A stretch of DNA of 64,000 nucleotides. It comes from Rugamonas rubra (GTDB lineage Bacteria > Pseudomonadota > Gammaproteobacteria > Burkholderiales > Burkholderiaceae_D). The notes beneath the pieces are model-generated. The model made no database searches. It was not told where the DNA came from and was given only the letters and a program-made list of their open reading frames with translations. Shown piece after piece: positions 52,860 to 62,903 of this stretch. Position numbers and translations under genes: made by a program. The DNA lies in the NCBI RefSeq assembly GCF_900114705.1, contig NZ_FOTW01000032.1, positions 1 to 64,000 on the forward strand, given 5' to 3'. Every line of letters begins with the position of its first letter. Position 1 is the first letter of the stretch.

Positions 52860-54071
52860 TCAATGGCTGGCGACCCGGCGCGGCCGCTCGGCGCCGGCCG
52901 CCACGGCAATCGGATTACGGCGGTCGAGCCGGCCGCTGAGCGCCGTCAGGCCGTAGGCGCCGAGCACCACCAGCGCGCCGATCCAGCCGGTGTGCACCAG
53001 CCCCAGGTGTTCGACGATCAAGCCGCCGCCCCAGGCGCCGCCGGCGATGCCCAGGTTGAAGGCGGCGATGTTCAGGCCGGAGGCGACGTCGACGGCGCGC
53101 GGCGTGAAGTGCTCGGCCTGCTGCACCACGTACACCTGCAGTCCAGCGACGTTGCCGAAGGCCACGGCGCCCCACAGCAGCACGGCGGCCAGCATCAGCC
53201 AGGGGTGCGGCGCGGCGAACGTCACCAGCAGCAGCACGGCGGCCAGGCCGAGGAAGATGATCTTCAGCGCGGCGACCGGGCCACGGCGGTCGGCCAGCTT
53301 GCCGCCCCAGATGTTGCCGACGGCGACGGAGACGCCGTACACCAGCATCACCAGGCCGACCACGTTGGCGCTGAAGCCGGTGATGTCCTGCAAAATCGGC
53401 GCCAGATAGGTGAAGGCGGTGAAGGAGCCGCCGTAGCCGACCGCCGTCATGGCGTAGACCAGCAGCAGGCGCGGCTCGCCCAGCACCTTGACTTGTTGCA
53501 GCAGCGAGGCCGGCGCGCTGTGCTTGATGTTCGCCGGCACGAAGGCCAGGCTGCCGACAAAGGCCAGCACGCCCAGCGCGGAGACGGCGAGGAAGGTCTC
53601 GCGCCAGCCGAAGTGCTGGCCGATGAAGGTGCCCAGCGGCACGCCGGTGACCAGGGCCACGGTCAGGCCGGTGAACATGATGGCGATGGCGCTGGCGGCC
53701 TTGTCCTTGGGCACCAGCGAGGTGGCGATGGTCGAGCCGATCGAGAAGAACACGCCGTGCGCCAGCCCGGTGAGGATGCGCGCCACGATCAGCGAGTTGT
53801 AGCCGGGCGCCTTCCAGGCCAGCAGGTTGCCCAAGGTGAACAGCACCATCAGCGCCAGCAGCAGGGTCTTGCGCGGCAGCTTGCCGCTGAGCGCGGTCAG
53901 CACCGGCGCGCCGACGGCCACGCCGAGCGCGTACAGGCTGACCAGCAGGCCGGCCGACGGCAGGTTGACGCCGAGGTCGGCGGCGATGGTCGGCAGCAAG
54001 CCGACGATAACGAACTCGGTGGTTCCGATGGCGAAAGCGCTGATCGTCAGCGCCAGCAAGGCAATGGGCAT
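52860..54071 (-). CDS. MFS exporter, AraJ/YdhP-like (DHA1)
   Basis: This 403-residue, 12-segment major facilitator starts MPIALLALTISAFAIGTTEFVIVGLLPTIAADL, the hallmark of the AraJ/YdhP/PbuE group. The TM2-3 loop is LPRKTLLLALM, and the TM5 antiporter motif region is TGVPLGTFIGQHFGWRETF. The ATG at 54071 has AGGAG upstream. Export of sugars, purines or drugs is known for the group; the substrate here is unknown. It is divergent from the DUF3820 gene. Confidence 0.88.
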   Translation of the reverse strand: MPIALLALTISAFAIGTTEFVIVGLLPTIAADLGVNLPSAGLLVSLYALGVAVGAPVLTALSGKLPRKTLLLALMVLFTLGNLLAWKAPGYNSLIVARILTGLAHGVFFSIGSTIATSLVPKDKAASAIAIMFTGLTVALVTGVPLGTFIGQHFGWRETFLAVSALGVLAFVGSLAFVPANIKHSAPASLLQQVKVLGEPRLLLVYAMTAVGYGGSFTAFTYLAPILQDITGFSANVVGLVMLVYGVSVAVGNIWGGKLADRRGPVAALKIIFLGLAAVLLLVTFAAPHPWLMLAAVLLWGAVAFGNVAGLQVYVVQQAEHFTPRAVDVASGLNIAAFNLGIAGGAWGGGLIVEHLGLVHTGWIGALVVLGAYGLTALSGRLDRRNPIAVAAGAERPRRVASH

Positions 54072-54208
54072 GGCAAAACTCCTGTCAAAGTGGATGCCAT
54101 GCAGTATCCCGGCTTTCTTTGTTTCGAAAAATACCTCCATCGACAGAACATTTTTGATCTACGAGCAACAATCGGCGCGACAGCCGCCTTTGCTGCTATC
54201 ATTTCCCC

Positions 54209-54445
54209 ATGAATTCGGAAAAACTCGCCCTGCTGCTGAGCCGTGAGATGCCTTACGGAAAATACAAAGGCCGCCTGCTGGCCGACCTGCCCGGCCACTA
54301 TCTGGGCTGGTTCGCCCGCGAGGGCTTCCCCTCGGGCGAGCTGGGCGCGCTGATCGCCCTGATGTACGAGCTGGACCACAACGACCTGCGCCACCTGCTG
54401 GCGCCGCTGCGACCGCCCGGCCGGCCGCTGCCCCGGCGCGCCTAG
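54209..54445 (+). CDS. DUF3820-family small protein
   Basis: This 78-residue protein has the diagnostic MPYGKYKGRLLADLPGHYLGWFAREGFPSGELG core, followed by an LDHNDLRHLL segment. The family is widespread in proteobacteria and has been annotated as a putative quorum-sensing-regulated virulence factor, which is not a tested function here. It stands alone between two minus-strand genes. Confidence 0.88.
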   Translation: MNSEKLALLLSREMPYGKYKGRLLADLPGHYLGWFAREGFPSGELGALIALMYELDHNDLRHLLAPLRPPGRPLPRRA

Positions 54446-54487
54446 GCCGCCGGGCCGCCAGGCCGCGATGCGGCCGGGCCGCGCCGC

Positions 54488-55210
54488 TCAGCGGTAGCTG
54501 GCCAGGATGCGCTCCACCGTGCCGTCCTTGACCAGCCCCTTGATGACGCGGTCGACCTCGGCGAAGGGCACGCTGGAGTGGCGTGAAAACGCGCACTGCG
54601 CCTTGAACGAGGCGAACACCAGGCCCGGCCGCAGCGTCAATTGCTTGTCCATGCGCAGCTGGTAGTCCAGCACGATCTGCGACACCAGCGCGTATTGCAA
54701 CTCGCCGCTGACCACCCGGCGCAGATTGATCTCCATGGTTTCCGAATCAACGCGCATGAAGCGCTGGCCCAGCACCTGCTCGACGCGCGGATAACGGTAG
54801 GCCGCCACCGTGCCGATGGCCTTGCCGCGCAGCGCCTTCAGCGAGGGAATCGGCGGCGCGCCGGGCACGCTGGCGACCAGCTCGGCGTCCGGCAGGAAGG
54901 GTTGGCTCCAGTCGAAGTCGCCGTCTATCCAGTACGGCAACAAATAGCACATGCCGTCGGCCTTGCCCTTGGACAGCGCCCAGCCGGCCTTGTCGCCGGC
55001 GACGACGACGAACCTGGCGCTGCGCCCCAGGCGCTTGGCAATGGCCTCGCCCAAGTCGCGCAGGATGCCGCCGCCCAGCTCGCCGTTCTTGATGGCGGCG
55101 ACCGGCATCACCTGGTCGGTCGAGGCCAGCATGACCAGCTCGGCCGGCGCGGCGCGCGCGGCCAAGCTCAACAGCGAACATGCCAGTAGTGCCGCCAGGC
55201 GCTTGTTCAT
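54488..55210 (-). CDS. Periplasmic amino-acid-type substrate-binding protein (SBP_bac_3-like)
   Basis: This 240-residue exported protein has a signal peptide (LAALLACSLLSLAARAAPAEL). A type II periplasmic-binding fold with typical blocks GILRDLGEAIAKRLGRSARFV, KADGMCYLLPYWIDG, LRGKAIGTVAAYRYPRV and EVDRVIKGLVKDGTVERILASYR follows. No ABC permease or ATPase genes are adjacent, so it is an orphan receptor or signalling protein. Such solo proteins are common in Oxalobacteraceae. Confidence 0.85.
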   Translation of the reverse strand: MNKRLAALLACSLLSLAARAAPAELVMLASTDQVMPVAAIKNGELGGGILRDLGEAIAKRLGRSARFVVVAGDKAGWALSKGKADGMCYLLPYWIDGDFDWSQPFLPDAELVASVPGAPPIPSLKALRGKAIGTVAAYRYPRVEQVLGQRFMRVDSETMEINLRRVVSGELQYALVSQIVLDYQLRMDKQLTLRPGLVFASFKAQCAFSRHSSVPFAEVDRVIKGLVKDGTVERILASYR

Positions 55211-55335
55211 CGTTGCGGCCGCCTTAGTCGAAGAGGAAGGGATACATCCAGGCTATGCTGCCACAGAAGGAGGGGCGCCGCAATGCCCCGGGCGCAGCGC
55301 AGCGGCGAGCCGAACCGGCCTTGCCGCGCGGCGCC

Positions 55336-55677
55336 TCAGGCGCCGCAGCTCAGGTCGTTCCACTCGTTGGTGTAGACCGGCACGTAGCCCAGCGGCGTCC
55401 ACAGCGACAGGCGCAGGCGGAAGGCGCAGGCCTTGGCGTCGCCGGTGTCGGGCGCGTCGGTGTCCAGCGTCCAGCTGCCCGGGCCACGGTCGCGCCGCCA
55501 GCGGACGAACTTGTCGTGCGCCTCGGCGTCCGTCTGGCCCAGCTGGGCGGCGATGGCCTGGTGGCTCAGGCCGACCAGCGCGGCCGGCCGGGGGAACGGC
55601 GACACGCAGACCCAGGCCATGTAGGCGACGGCGGCGAGGAACAGAAGCAGGAAGAATTTGGACTTGATGGTGGTCAT
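55336..55677 (-). CDS. Small membrane-anchored protein of unknown function
   Basis: This 113-residue protein begins with a basic N-terminus and a hydrophobic segment (FFLLLFLAAVAYMAWVCV, about 8-25), either an uncleaved anchor or a signal peptide. The periplasmic part has LGQTDAEAHDKFVRWRRDRGPGSWTLDTD and two late cysteines (KACAFRLR, NDLSCGA) that could pair. No family recognised. Coding is supported by strong GC-rich codon use and hydrophobic architecture. Confidence 0.65.
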   Translation of the reverse strand: MTTIKSKFFLLLFLAAVAYMAWVCVSPFPRPAALVGLSHQAIAAQLGQTDAEAHDKFVRWRRDRGPGSWTLDTDAPDTGDAKACAFRLRLSLWTPLGYVPVYTNEWNDLSCGA

Positions 55678-55758
55678 GGTATCAGCCGGAATCGGGTCCG
55701 GCCCTTTTATTGTGTTGGTCGTGCTGTGTTGAAAAAATGAAACAGGGGGGGCAGCGGA

Positions 55759-56205
55759 CTAGTCGGGCGTTCGGCCGGGATCGGACGCCGCGATGCTCAA
55801 CTCGGCGAAGCCGGTGGCGGCGTCGAACTCGCGGCCGAACACCTGGCCGGGCAGCAGCGCCAGCAGCACCTCGGCGGTGGTGCGGACGATGCAGCCGGCG
55901 CAGACGTGGCCGCCCAGCACCCTGCCCTGCGCGTCGGCCACGGCCATGTGCAGATGCGCGCCCTGCGGCGCCAGCGAGCCGGCCAGGCTGAGGATCTCCA
56001 GGTCGCCGCCGACGGTGCTGGCCTCGGGCCGGCCGGCGTAGCGCAGCTGCGCCACGCTGAGGCTGCCGATGCCCTGCAGCACGAAGCCGGCGGCCGCGCC
56101 GTGCCGCGCCAGCGCCTCGCCCAAGGCGGCGCGCAGGTCGTCGCCGGGGTGCAGGCGCAGGGGCACGGCGCGCATAGTCGCGCTATCGAAAAGACTGCGG
56201 TTCAT
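55759..56205 (-). CDS. PPC/DUF296-domain protein
   Basis: This 148-residue protein has a single PPC (DUF296) domain with RLHPGDDLRAALGEALARHG, a glycine-rich turn GFVLQGIGSLSVAQLRYAG, and the HLHMAVADAQGRVLGGHVCAG stretch whose histidines form the conserved metal-binding-like site. Plant relatives carry AT-hooks and bind DNA, whereas bacterial single-domain forms trimerise and their function is unclear. It is monocistronic. Confidence 0.88.
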   Translation of the reverse strand: MNRSLFDSATMRAVPLRLHPGDDLRAALGEALARHGAAAGFVLQGIGSLSVAQLRYAGRPEASTVGGDLEILSLAGSLAPQGAHLHMAVADAQGRVLGGHVCAGCIVRTTAEVLLALLPGQVFGREFDAATGFAELSIAASDPGRTPD

Positions 56206-56392
56206 TGCGGAATTCCAGGTGGGCTGAACAATAGCGCCAGAGTAGCCGGAAGCGTCCCGCCATCCAAGACATTTTGCAAACTTCGTTCACAAAGTGGCAA
56301 TACTTTCGGCGCAACGCAACAGGCTTATCAAGCCGACCAGCCTATGTGACAAGAGTCACGGCAGTGCGCGGCCGGCGCCGCGGCCGGCGGCC

Positions 56393-57436
56393 TCACTTGA
56401 CGGCGATCTTCTTGCCGTGGAACTTGCTGAACTCCTCCAGCGCCAGGGCGAACAGCCGCGTCTCCTTCGGGTTGAGGGCGACGAAGGGCTCGGTCTTGAT
56501 GGTGATGATGTCCTTGCCGGAGTCGCGCTTCCAGGTGCCGACCACCTTGCCCTGGATCAGCATCAAGGGCTGGAACAGGCCGTTGGCCGGCGGACAGACA
56601 CGGTTGTTGTAGAGCGGGTCGAGCACCATGCCGCGCTCCTTGTAGCCGAGCAGATACTCGTCGAAGGCGGGCAGCGCGGCGCCGTGGTACTGGAAGGCCG
56701 GCGGCTCGCCGGGCAAGGCCCACAGCTGGTGGCCGTGGTGGGCGTGCATCTCCAGCTCGGCCTTGATGACGTCGAGGCCGCGCTCGGCGTCGCTGGCGGT
56801 CAGGCCGGACCACCACTGGAAGTCCTTCAGCGTGGCCGGGCCACGGCTTTGGAAGTAGCGCTTGGCCAGCTCGCCGAGCGCCTGGTCGCGCTCCATCGGC
56901 GCCTGCGCCGGCACCCAGTCGTCCAACGCGACGAAGCGCTGGCCGGCGAAGCACAGCACGCCGTCCAGGGCGGCGCGCCACAACAGGTGGTAGCCGCGCT
57001 GGTCGGTGGTGGAGATGCCCTTGTCCTCCAACAGCGTGTAAAGCTCCTCGCGGGTGCGCTGCTTGCCGCCCTTCAAGGCCACCGACAGGATGGCGTGGCT
57101 GCGCAGGATGGTGCGCTCGTCGAAGCCGAGCTGCTGGCGGCGCGGCGTGCTGGCCACCACGTTGCCGGGCGCCGTCAGCGTGTTCATCCAGCGCACGTCC
57201 TCGGTGGCCACCATGTGGATGGTGCCGCGCATCAGCCAGGTGCGCACGATCTTGCCGTCGTTGATGGCCTGGGTGACGCTGGCGTCGGTCTCGTTCGGCA
57301 TGCGCGCGCCGATCGCCCACTTGGCGCTGGCGTAGTCCTGGGCCTGGATCGAGCCCATCCAGGAAAGCAGCTGCTGCGCCGATGTGAAGGTGTTGCCCAG
57401 CAGCCCCTGGTTATGCAATCTCGCCGAAATAGTCAT
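56393..57436 (-). CDS. AlkZ/YcaQ-like winged-helix protein (DNA glycosylase superfamily)
   Basis: This 347-residue HTH_42 / AlkZ superfamily protein starts ARLHNQGLLG and contains a QxQ motif, Gln31-Ala-Gln33 in GSIQAQDYASAKWAIGAR, the catalytic motif of AlkZ and YcaQ glycosylases. It continues with TWLMRGTIHMVATEDVRWM and the C-terminal NGLFQPLMLIQGKVVGTWKR. AlkZ removes bulky adducts and YcaQ unhooks crosslinks. Many genomic homologues are untested, so activity here is likely but unproven. It stands alone. Confidence 0.82.
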   Translation of the reverse strand: MTISARLHNQGLLGNTFTSAQQLLSWMGSIQAQDYASAKWAIGARMPNETDASVTQAINDGKIVRTWLMRGTIHMVATEDVRWMNTLTAPGNVVASTPRRQQLGFDERTILRSHAILSVALKGGKQRTREELYTLLEDKGISTTDQRGYHLLWRAALDGVLCFAGQRFVALDDWVPAQAPMERDQALGELAKRYFQSRGPATLKDFQWWSGLTASDAERGLDVIKAELEMHAHHGHQLWALPGEPPAFQYHGAALPAFDEYLLGYKERGMVLDPLYNNRVCPPANGLFQPLMLIQGKVVGTWKRDSGKDIITIKTEPFVALNPKETRLFALALEEFSKFHGKKIAVK

Positions 57437-57592
57437 GTGTCTCTATCAGAATTGTATGTGTAGTCAGGTTGCCAGGACGGAATTTTAACAATTCCTTGGC
57501 GCAATGCGGAACCATAACCGATCTCACCACGGACGGGCCGCTTTTGCCTAGCTATTTCTCGGCCCGAACAACAGCGCGGCGGGCGCGCCGGC

Positions 57593-59752
57593 TCAACGGC
57601 TGTTGAAGGCCAGCCGCTTGCCCTCGCGCAGCATGCGCTCGAAGTCGGCCGCCGGCACCGGCTGGCTGAACAGGTAGCCCTGCAGCTGGTCGCAGCCCAG
57701 CTCGCGCAGGAAGCTCATCTGTTCGGCCGTCTCGACGCCCTCGGCGACGATCTCCTGGCGCAGCTGCTGGGCCATGGTGACGATGGCGCGGGCGATGGCG
57801 CAGTCGTTCTCCTCGTAGGGCAGGCCGGTGACGAAGGCGCGGTCGATCTTGAGCGTGCTGATCGGGAACTTCTTCAGGTAGGCCAGGCTGGAGTAGCCGG
57901 TGCCGAAGTCGTCCAGCGCCAGCGCCATGCCCATCGCCACCAGCTCGTTCATGATGGCGATGACGTTGTCGGCGCCGCGCACCAGCAGGCTCTCGGTGAT
58001 CTCCAGCATGATCTGCTCGGGCTGCACGCCGTGCCGCTCGAGCACCGCCGCCACCCGCGCCGGCAGGCCCTGGTCGAACTGGCGCGCCGACAGGTTGACG
58101 GCGATGGTCGGCATGATCAGGTTGGCGTCCTTCCATTCGCGCACCTGGCGGCAGGCCTCCTCCAGCACCCAGCTGCCCAGCTCGAGGATCAGGCCGGTCT
58201 CCTCGGCCACCGGGATGAACACGCCGGGCGAGACCAGGCCGCGCACCGGGTGGCGCCAGCGCAGCAGCGCCTCGGCGCCGACGATGCGGCCGCTGCGCAG
58301 GCTGACCTTGGGCTGGTAGTACAGCTGCAGCTCCCGGTTGACCAGCGCCAGCCGCAACTCCGTCTCGAGCCGCAGGTGCTCCTTGGCGCGCTGGTTCATC
58401 TCCTCGCTGTAGAACAGGAAGGCCGACTCGATGTTCTGCGCGGCGCGGCTGCTGGCCACCTCGGCGTAGCGGATCAGGGTGGCGGTCTCGCGGCCGTCCT
58501 CCGGGTAGATGGTGATGCCGATGCTGGCGCCCACCTGCAGGCTGTGGCCGCCGATCTGGATCGGCGCGGCCAGCGCCGTCAGCAGCTTGCTGGCGACGAT
58601 GGCGGCGTGCTCGCGCTTTTCGATGTGCAGCAGGGCGATGGCGAACTTGCTGCCGTCGAGCCGCGCCAGCACGTCGGCGTCGCGCAGCACCTGGCGGAAC
58701 AGGCGGCCGATCTCGCACAGCAGCTCGTTGCCGACCTCGTGGCCCAGCGTGTCGCTGATGGCGCCGATGCGGCTGATCTCGACCACCATCAGGGCGCCGT
58801 GCTGCTGGCTGCGGCGCGCCTCCATCAAGGCCTGGTCGACCAGCTGGCTCAACAGGCACAGGTTGGGCAGGCCGGTCAGGCCGTCGTAGTTGGCCATGCG
58901 CTGCATGCGCGCCTCGGCGTCCTTGTGCACGCTGATGTCGGAGAACAGCGAGAAGGTGTGGGTGATCTGGCCGGCGCGGTCGCGCACCACGCTGATGGTG
59001 ACCGACTGCGGGAACAGCTCGCCGTTCTTGCGCTTGCCGACGATCTCGCCACGCCACGGGCCGTGGCCCTTCATCGCCGCGCGCACCTGGGCGCGGAAGT
59101 CGGCGTCGTGCACGCCCGAGCGCAGCAGGTCCGGCGTCTGGCCGATGGTCTCGGCCGGCGAGTAGCCGGTGATGCGGCTGAAGGCGCCGTTGATCGAGAC
59201 GATGCGCTCGTTGGCGTCGGTGATCAGCACGCCCTGGTCGCTGTCCTCGATGATGCGGGCGTGCAGGCGCAGCTTGTCCTGCTCGGACAAGGCCTCGCCC
59301 GGCGGCTGCAGGCGCACCAGCATGCCGTCGGGGTCGCCGCCGGCGTCGCGCCGCAGCGACAGGGTCAGCTCGACCCAGAACACCTCGCCCGACTTGCGCC
59401 GCCGGCGCACCTCGGTGACGGCCTGCTCGTGCTCGAAGAACAGCTCGGCGATGCTGCCGTCGTCGTCGTCCTCGGCGTAGAGGAACAGCACGTGCTGGCC
59501 CAGCGCCTCCGGCTCGGCGTAGCCGAACATCTGCTCGGCGCCGGCGCCCCAGCCGACGATGTAGCCGGCCAGGTCGAGCTCGAGCAGCGCCTCGGCGCCG
59601 GCGCTGTGCGCGGTGGCGGCCTCGGCGCGCGCCGCCGCCAGCTCGAGCAGCGCCTCGCGCAGGCTCGACAAGGCCTGCTCCTGCGCCGCGCCCGACTCCT
59701 GCTGGGCGCGTTGGCTCAGCGCCAGGCAGCGCGCGATGGCGGCGTCAAGCAT
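57593..59752 (-). CDS. PAS-PAS-GGDEF-EAL protein, probable c-di-GMP phosphodiesterase
   Basis: This 719-residue cytoplasmic protein has an N-terminal coiled coil and two PAS domains (about 50-150 and 160-275; ITDANERIVSINGAF, FSLFSDISVHKDAE). The GGDEF-like domain (about 280-445) has LDGSKF at 365-370 where GGDEF should be, so it is not a cyclase. The EAL domain (about 460-710) has its key motifs intact: EALLRW (494-499), VNLSARQF, LEITESLL, DDFGTGYSSLAYLKKFP and KIDRAFV. It overlaps the HDOD gene by 8 bases. Degradation of c-di-GMP controlled by the PAS sensors is the likely role. Confidence 0.9.
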   Translation of the reverse strand: MLDAAIARCLALSQRAQQESGAAQEQALSSLREALLELAAARAEAATAHSAGAEALLELDLAGYIVGWGAGAEQMFGYAEPEALGQHVLFLYAEDDDDGSIAELFFEHEQAVTEVRRRRKSGEVFWVELTLSLRRDAGGDPDGMLVRLQPPGEALSEQDKLRLHARIIEDSDQGVLITDANERIVSINGAFSRITGYSPAETIGQTPDLLRSGVHDADFRAQVRAAMKGHGPWRGEIVGKRKNGELFPQSVTISVVRDRAGQITHTFSLFSDISVHKDAEARMQRMANYDGLTGLPNLCLLSQLVDQALMEARRSQQHGALMVVEISRIGAISDTLGHEVGNELLCEIGRLFRQVLRDADVLARLDGSKFAIALLHIEKREHAAIVASKLLTALAAPIQIGGHSLQVGASIGITIYPEDGRETATLIRYAEVASSRAAQNIESAFLFYSEEMNQRAKEHLRLETELRLALVNRELQLYYQPKVSLRSGRIVGAEALLRWRHPVRGLVSPGVFIPVAEETGLILELGSWVLEEACRQVREWKDANLIMPTIAVNLSARQFDQGLPARVAAVLERHGVQPEQIMLEITESLLVRGADNVIAIMNELVAMGMALALDDFGTGYSSLAYLKKFPISTLKIDRAFVTGLPYEENDCAIARAIVTMAQQLRQEIVAEGVETAEQMSFLRELGCDQLQGYLFSQPVPAADFERMLREGKRLAFNSR

Positions 59753-60764
59753 GGCTGGGGGCCGCGCCGCCGGCGGTCACGTCGAGCATCCACAGGTTGG
59801 CGTCGGCGACGATGCGGTTGAAGTCGGCCGCCTCGATCTGCGCCGCCGCCAGGCCGGCGGCCAGGCCGGCGAAGTCGCCCGCCTCGGCCCGCTCCAGCAG
59901 CGCCAGCAGCGCGCCCAACTCGCCGCCGTGTTCCAGCAGGGCCAGTTGCACGGCGTCGCCGATCGGCAGCGGCCGCAGCACCTCGGCCAGCGGCAGGCCG
60001 AACAGGGTGCCCAGCAGCGAGAACATGCCGACCATGAAGCCCTGCTCCTGGCTGTGCTTGTCCATGCCGGCGGCGCGCGCCAGCAGCTCGAGCGCGCGCG
60101 CCCGCACCGCCACCTGGGCCAGCAGCATGGCCGAGCGCATGTCGCCGGAACGCGAGGAGAACAGCATCAGGTTGAGCCAGCGCCGCAGCTGCTGGCGGCC
60201 GAGGATCAGGATCGCCTGCGAGAAGCTGGTGACGCGCCGGCCGGTGCCCATGCCGAGCGAGTTGACCAGCTTGAGCAGGTGGTAGGACAGGGTCGGATCG
60301 TGGCGCAGCAGGGCCTCGATCTCGTGGGTGTCGGCCTCGGCGGCGACCTTCTGCACCAGTTGCAGGGCCAGCGCGCGCGAGGCGGCCTGGTTGCCGACCG
60401 GTTTGGGCGGCGGCGCCAGGTGCCAATCCCCGGTCACCCAGCGCAGCGCCGGCGCCAGTTGCGTGTCGAAGACAGTGTCGGCGCGGTGCAGCACGGCCTC
60501 GTCCAGGGGCTTCCAGCCGGCCAGCTGCAACGCCTCGAGCATCGGCGCGGCCATGGCGGCGGCCGACTGGGCGCGGTAGAAACACGGCCAGCGCGCCGCC
60601 AGCGCGCCCAGTTGCGCGACTGGCAGGGCCGCCAGCTGCGCGGCGGCGCCATCGGCGCCGGACGCGGCCGCGATGTCGCTGCCGAACAGCAGCGCGCCCG
60701 GGCCGCCGTCACGGTCGGCCAATAGCTGAAGGAACAGGGGCGGCACTGCGGTCGAAGCGGTCAT
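59745..60764 (-). CDS. HDOD-domain signalling protein
   Basis: This 339-residue protein has an HDOD domain in the C-terminal two thirds (EIEALLRHDPTLSYHLLKLVNSLGMG, QAILILGRQQLRRWLNLMLF). This is a catalytically dead HD-type fold used in signalling output. The N-terminal 100 residues resemble an inactivated EAL-like region (MLEALQLAGWKPLDEAVLHRADTVFDTQL), as in YuxH-type proteins, but I am less sure of this. It is co-translated with the EAL phosphodiesterase downstream, so the two probably act in one c-di-GMP-linked pathway. Confidence 0.8.
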   Translation of the reverse strand: MTASTAVPPLFLQLLADRDGGPGALLFGSDIAAASGADGAAAQLAALPVAQLGALAARWPCFYRAQSAAAMAAPMLEALQLAGWKPLDEAVLHRADTVFDTQLAPALRWVTGDWHLAPPPKPVGNQAASRALALQLVQKVAAEADTHEIEALLRHDPTLSYHLLKLVNSLGMGTGRRVTSFSQAILILGRQQLRRWLNLMLFSSRSGDMRSAMLLAQVAVRARALELLARAAGMDKHSQEQGFMVGMFSLLGTLFGLPLAEVLRPLPIGDAVQLALLEHGGELGALLALLERAEAGDFAGLAAGLAAAQIEAADFNRIVADANLWMLDVTAGGAAPSHA

Positions 60765-60950
60765 GGAGCTTTCCAGCGGATAAAGATGAGGGGAATGAAC
60801 TCGGCGCCGGCGAAATTATGGCCGGCAATCTTCCGACATCCCGCCTGAATTTTGCCCGAAACTGGCGCGATGCGGCGGGAATGCTGCATATGGTACTCTG
60901 AAATTATTGGCGTGGGTCAACACCCGTTCAATATCTAGTGTGCAAGTTTG

Positions 60951-61907
60951 TCAATTCCGACACGAATCATCGCCGCCGGCCCGTCCAACGCCGCCCGGCA
61001 GGTGGCGCAGCAGGCGGGCGAACAGGGCCGGATCGCCCATCCGCCCGCTCCACCAGCGCAACGCGGCGCCGCCCTCGCCCGAACGCCAGGCCAGGTAGAA
61101 GGTCTCGGCCGGCTTCGGCTCCTCCACCTGCTTCTCCACCAGCAGGCCGGCGGCGATGGCGGCGCGGGCGCAGGGCTCTGGCAGGAAGCCGAAGCCCAGG
61201 CCGGCCACCTGGTAGTCGAACTTGGCCTGCATGCTGGGCAGGGTCAGAGTGTCTTGCCCCAGCAACAGACCGACCGTGCGCGGTGCCAACTGGCGCGCCG
61301 AGTCGGCCACGCTGACGGCGCGGTGGTGCTGCAACTCGGCGCGGCCCAGCGGCCCGGCCACGGCCGCCAACGGATGGCCGGGCGCGACGGCGAAGACGAA
61401 ACCCATCGTGCCGATCGCCTGCGACACGTAGCCGCCGCCGGGCGGGCCGTCGCCCGGCGCGCCCACCAGCAGGTCGACGCGGCGCTCCAGCAGCGCCTCC
61501 CAGGTGCCCGACAGCGCCTCCTGCAACACCCGCAGCCGGGTCTGCTGCGCCACCGCGTAGAAGGCCGTCACGTCGTCGCGCAGGGCGAGGGTGGAAAACA
61601 TCGAGTCCATGCCGATGGTCAACTCGGTCTCCCAGCCGGAGGCCACCCGGCGCACCCGGTTTTCCAGGTCCTGCGCCGCCTTCAACAGGTAGCGGCCCTC
61701 CTTGAGCAGCTCCTGGCCGGCCGGCGTCAGCGCGACGCGCGGGCCGTGGCGCTCGAACACCTGCACGCCCAGCTCGTCCTCCAACTTGGCCACGGTGTAG
61801 GAGATGGTCGAGGGCACCCGGTGCAGCTCCTTGCCGGCGGCGGAGAAGGAACCGCGCCGCTCGATGGCGTCGACGATTTGCAGGGCTTCCAGGCTGAGTC
61901 TGAGCAT
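60951..61907 (-). CDS. LysR-family transcriptional regulator
   Basis: This 318-residue protein has an N-terminal winged HTH (LSLEALQIVDAIERRGSFSAAGKELHRVPSTISYTVAKLEDELGVQVFERHG) and a C-terminal LysR substrate-binding domain. It is divergent from the pirin gene with about 150 bp between starts, the usual layout for a LysR regulator and its target. Homologues next to pirin genes are common in this group. An inverted repeat CGAAA-T-TTTCG lies directly before its start codon. Confidence 0.92.
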   Translation of the reverse strand: MLRLSLEALQIVDAIERRGSFSAAGKELHRVPSTISYTVAKLEDELGVQVFERHGPRVALTPAGQELLKEGRYLLKAAQDLENRVRRVASGWETELTIGMDSMFSTLALRDDVTAFYAVAQQTRLRVLQEALSGTWEALLERRVDLLVGAPGDGPPGGGYVSQAIGTMGFVFAVAPGHPLAAVAGPLGRAELQHHRAVSVADSARQLAPRTVGLLLGQDTLTLPSMQAKFDYQVAGLGFGFLPEPCARAAIAAGLLVEKQVEEPKPAETFYLAWRSGEGGAALRWWSGRMGDPALFARLLRHLPGGVGRAGGDDSCRN

Positions 61908-61908
61908 T

Positions 61909-62029
61909 CGAAATTTTCGATAATGAAACGGTAAATTATTCGTTTTTTTAAACGATAGGACAGGAATATACTTCTCTTCATCGATGCGACGGACAGAACA
62001 TCGCCAGCACGCGACGTTCGAAATTATCG
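61909..62029. promoter_or_regulatory. LysR/pirin intergenic region with repeated operator-like motifs
   Basis: CGAAATTTTCG (61909-61919) and CGAAATTATCG (62019-62029) differ by one base and lie 110 bp apart, at the two ends of the intergenic region. Between them are AAACG (61926-61930), CGTTT (61941-61945) and AAACG (61950-61954), which form inverted repeats. This suits a LysR-type regulator binding upstream of pirin and over its own start. Confidence 0.45.
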
Positions 62030-62059
62030 CATATCAACCTAAAAAGAATGGAGTTCACC

Positions 62060-62761
<702 letters not shown>

Positions 62762-62763
62762 GT

Positions 62764-62789
62764 AGGGTCAGACCCTAGGGTCTGACCCT
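62764..62789. repeat. Dispersed intergenic palindrome, copy 6
   Basis: Identical 26-bp palindrome to copy 1, beginning 3 bases after the pirin stop codon. Confidence 0.9.
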
Positions 62790-62829
62790 GCCTGGCGCCG
62801 GCGCCGCCTCCGCCAAATCTGTCCGCAAA

Positions 62830-62857
62830 TTAACATCCTTCCGAGTTTTGGTATGAT
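62830..62857 (+). promoter_or_regulatory. ribA: Sigma-70 promoter of ribA
   Basis: TTAACA (62830-62835), a 16-bp spacer and TATGAT (62852-62857) match five of six bases at each box. The predicted start is at about 62861-62865. Confidence 0.6.
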
Positions 62858-62862
62858 GACAG

Positions 62863-62903
62863 GGCGCGCCGGGTCTGATCGATCAGTCCGGCGCGCCTTT
62901 TTT
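62863..62903 (+). terminator. Terminator-like hairpin at the 5' end of the ribA transcript
   Basis: GGCGCGCCGG and CCGGCGCGCC form a 10-bp perfect stem with a 15-base loop, followed by six T. It looks like an intrinsic terminator but lies at the predicted transcript start of ribA and 33 bases before its ATG. It could end readthrough from pirin, act as an attenuator, or protect the 5' end. Confidence 0.7.
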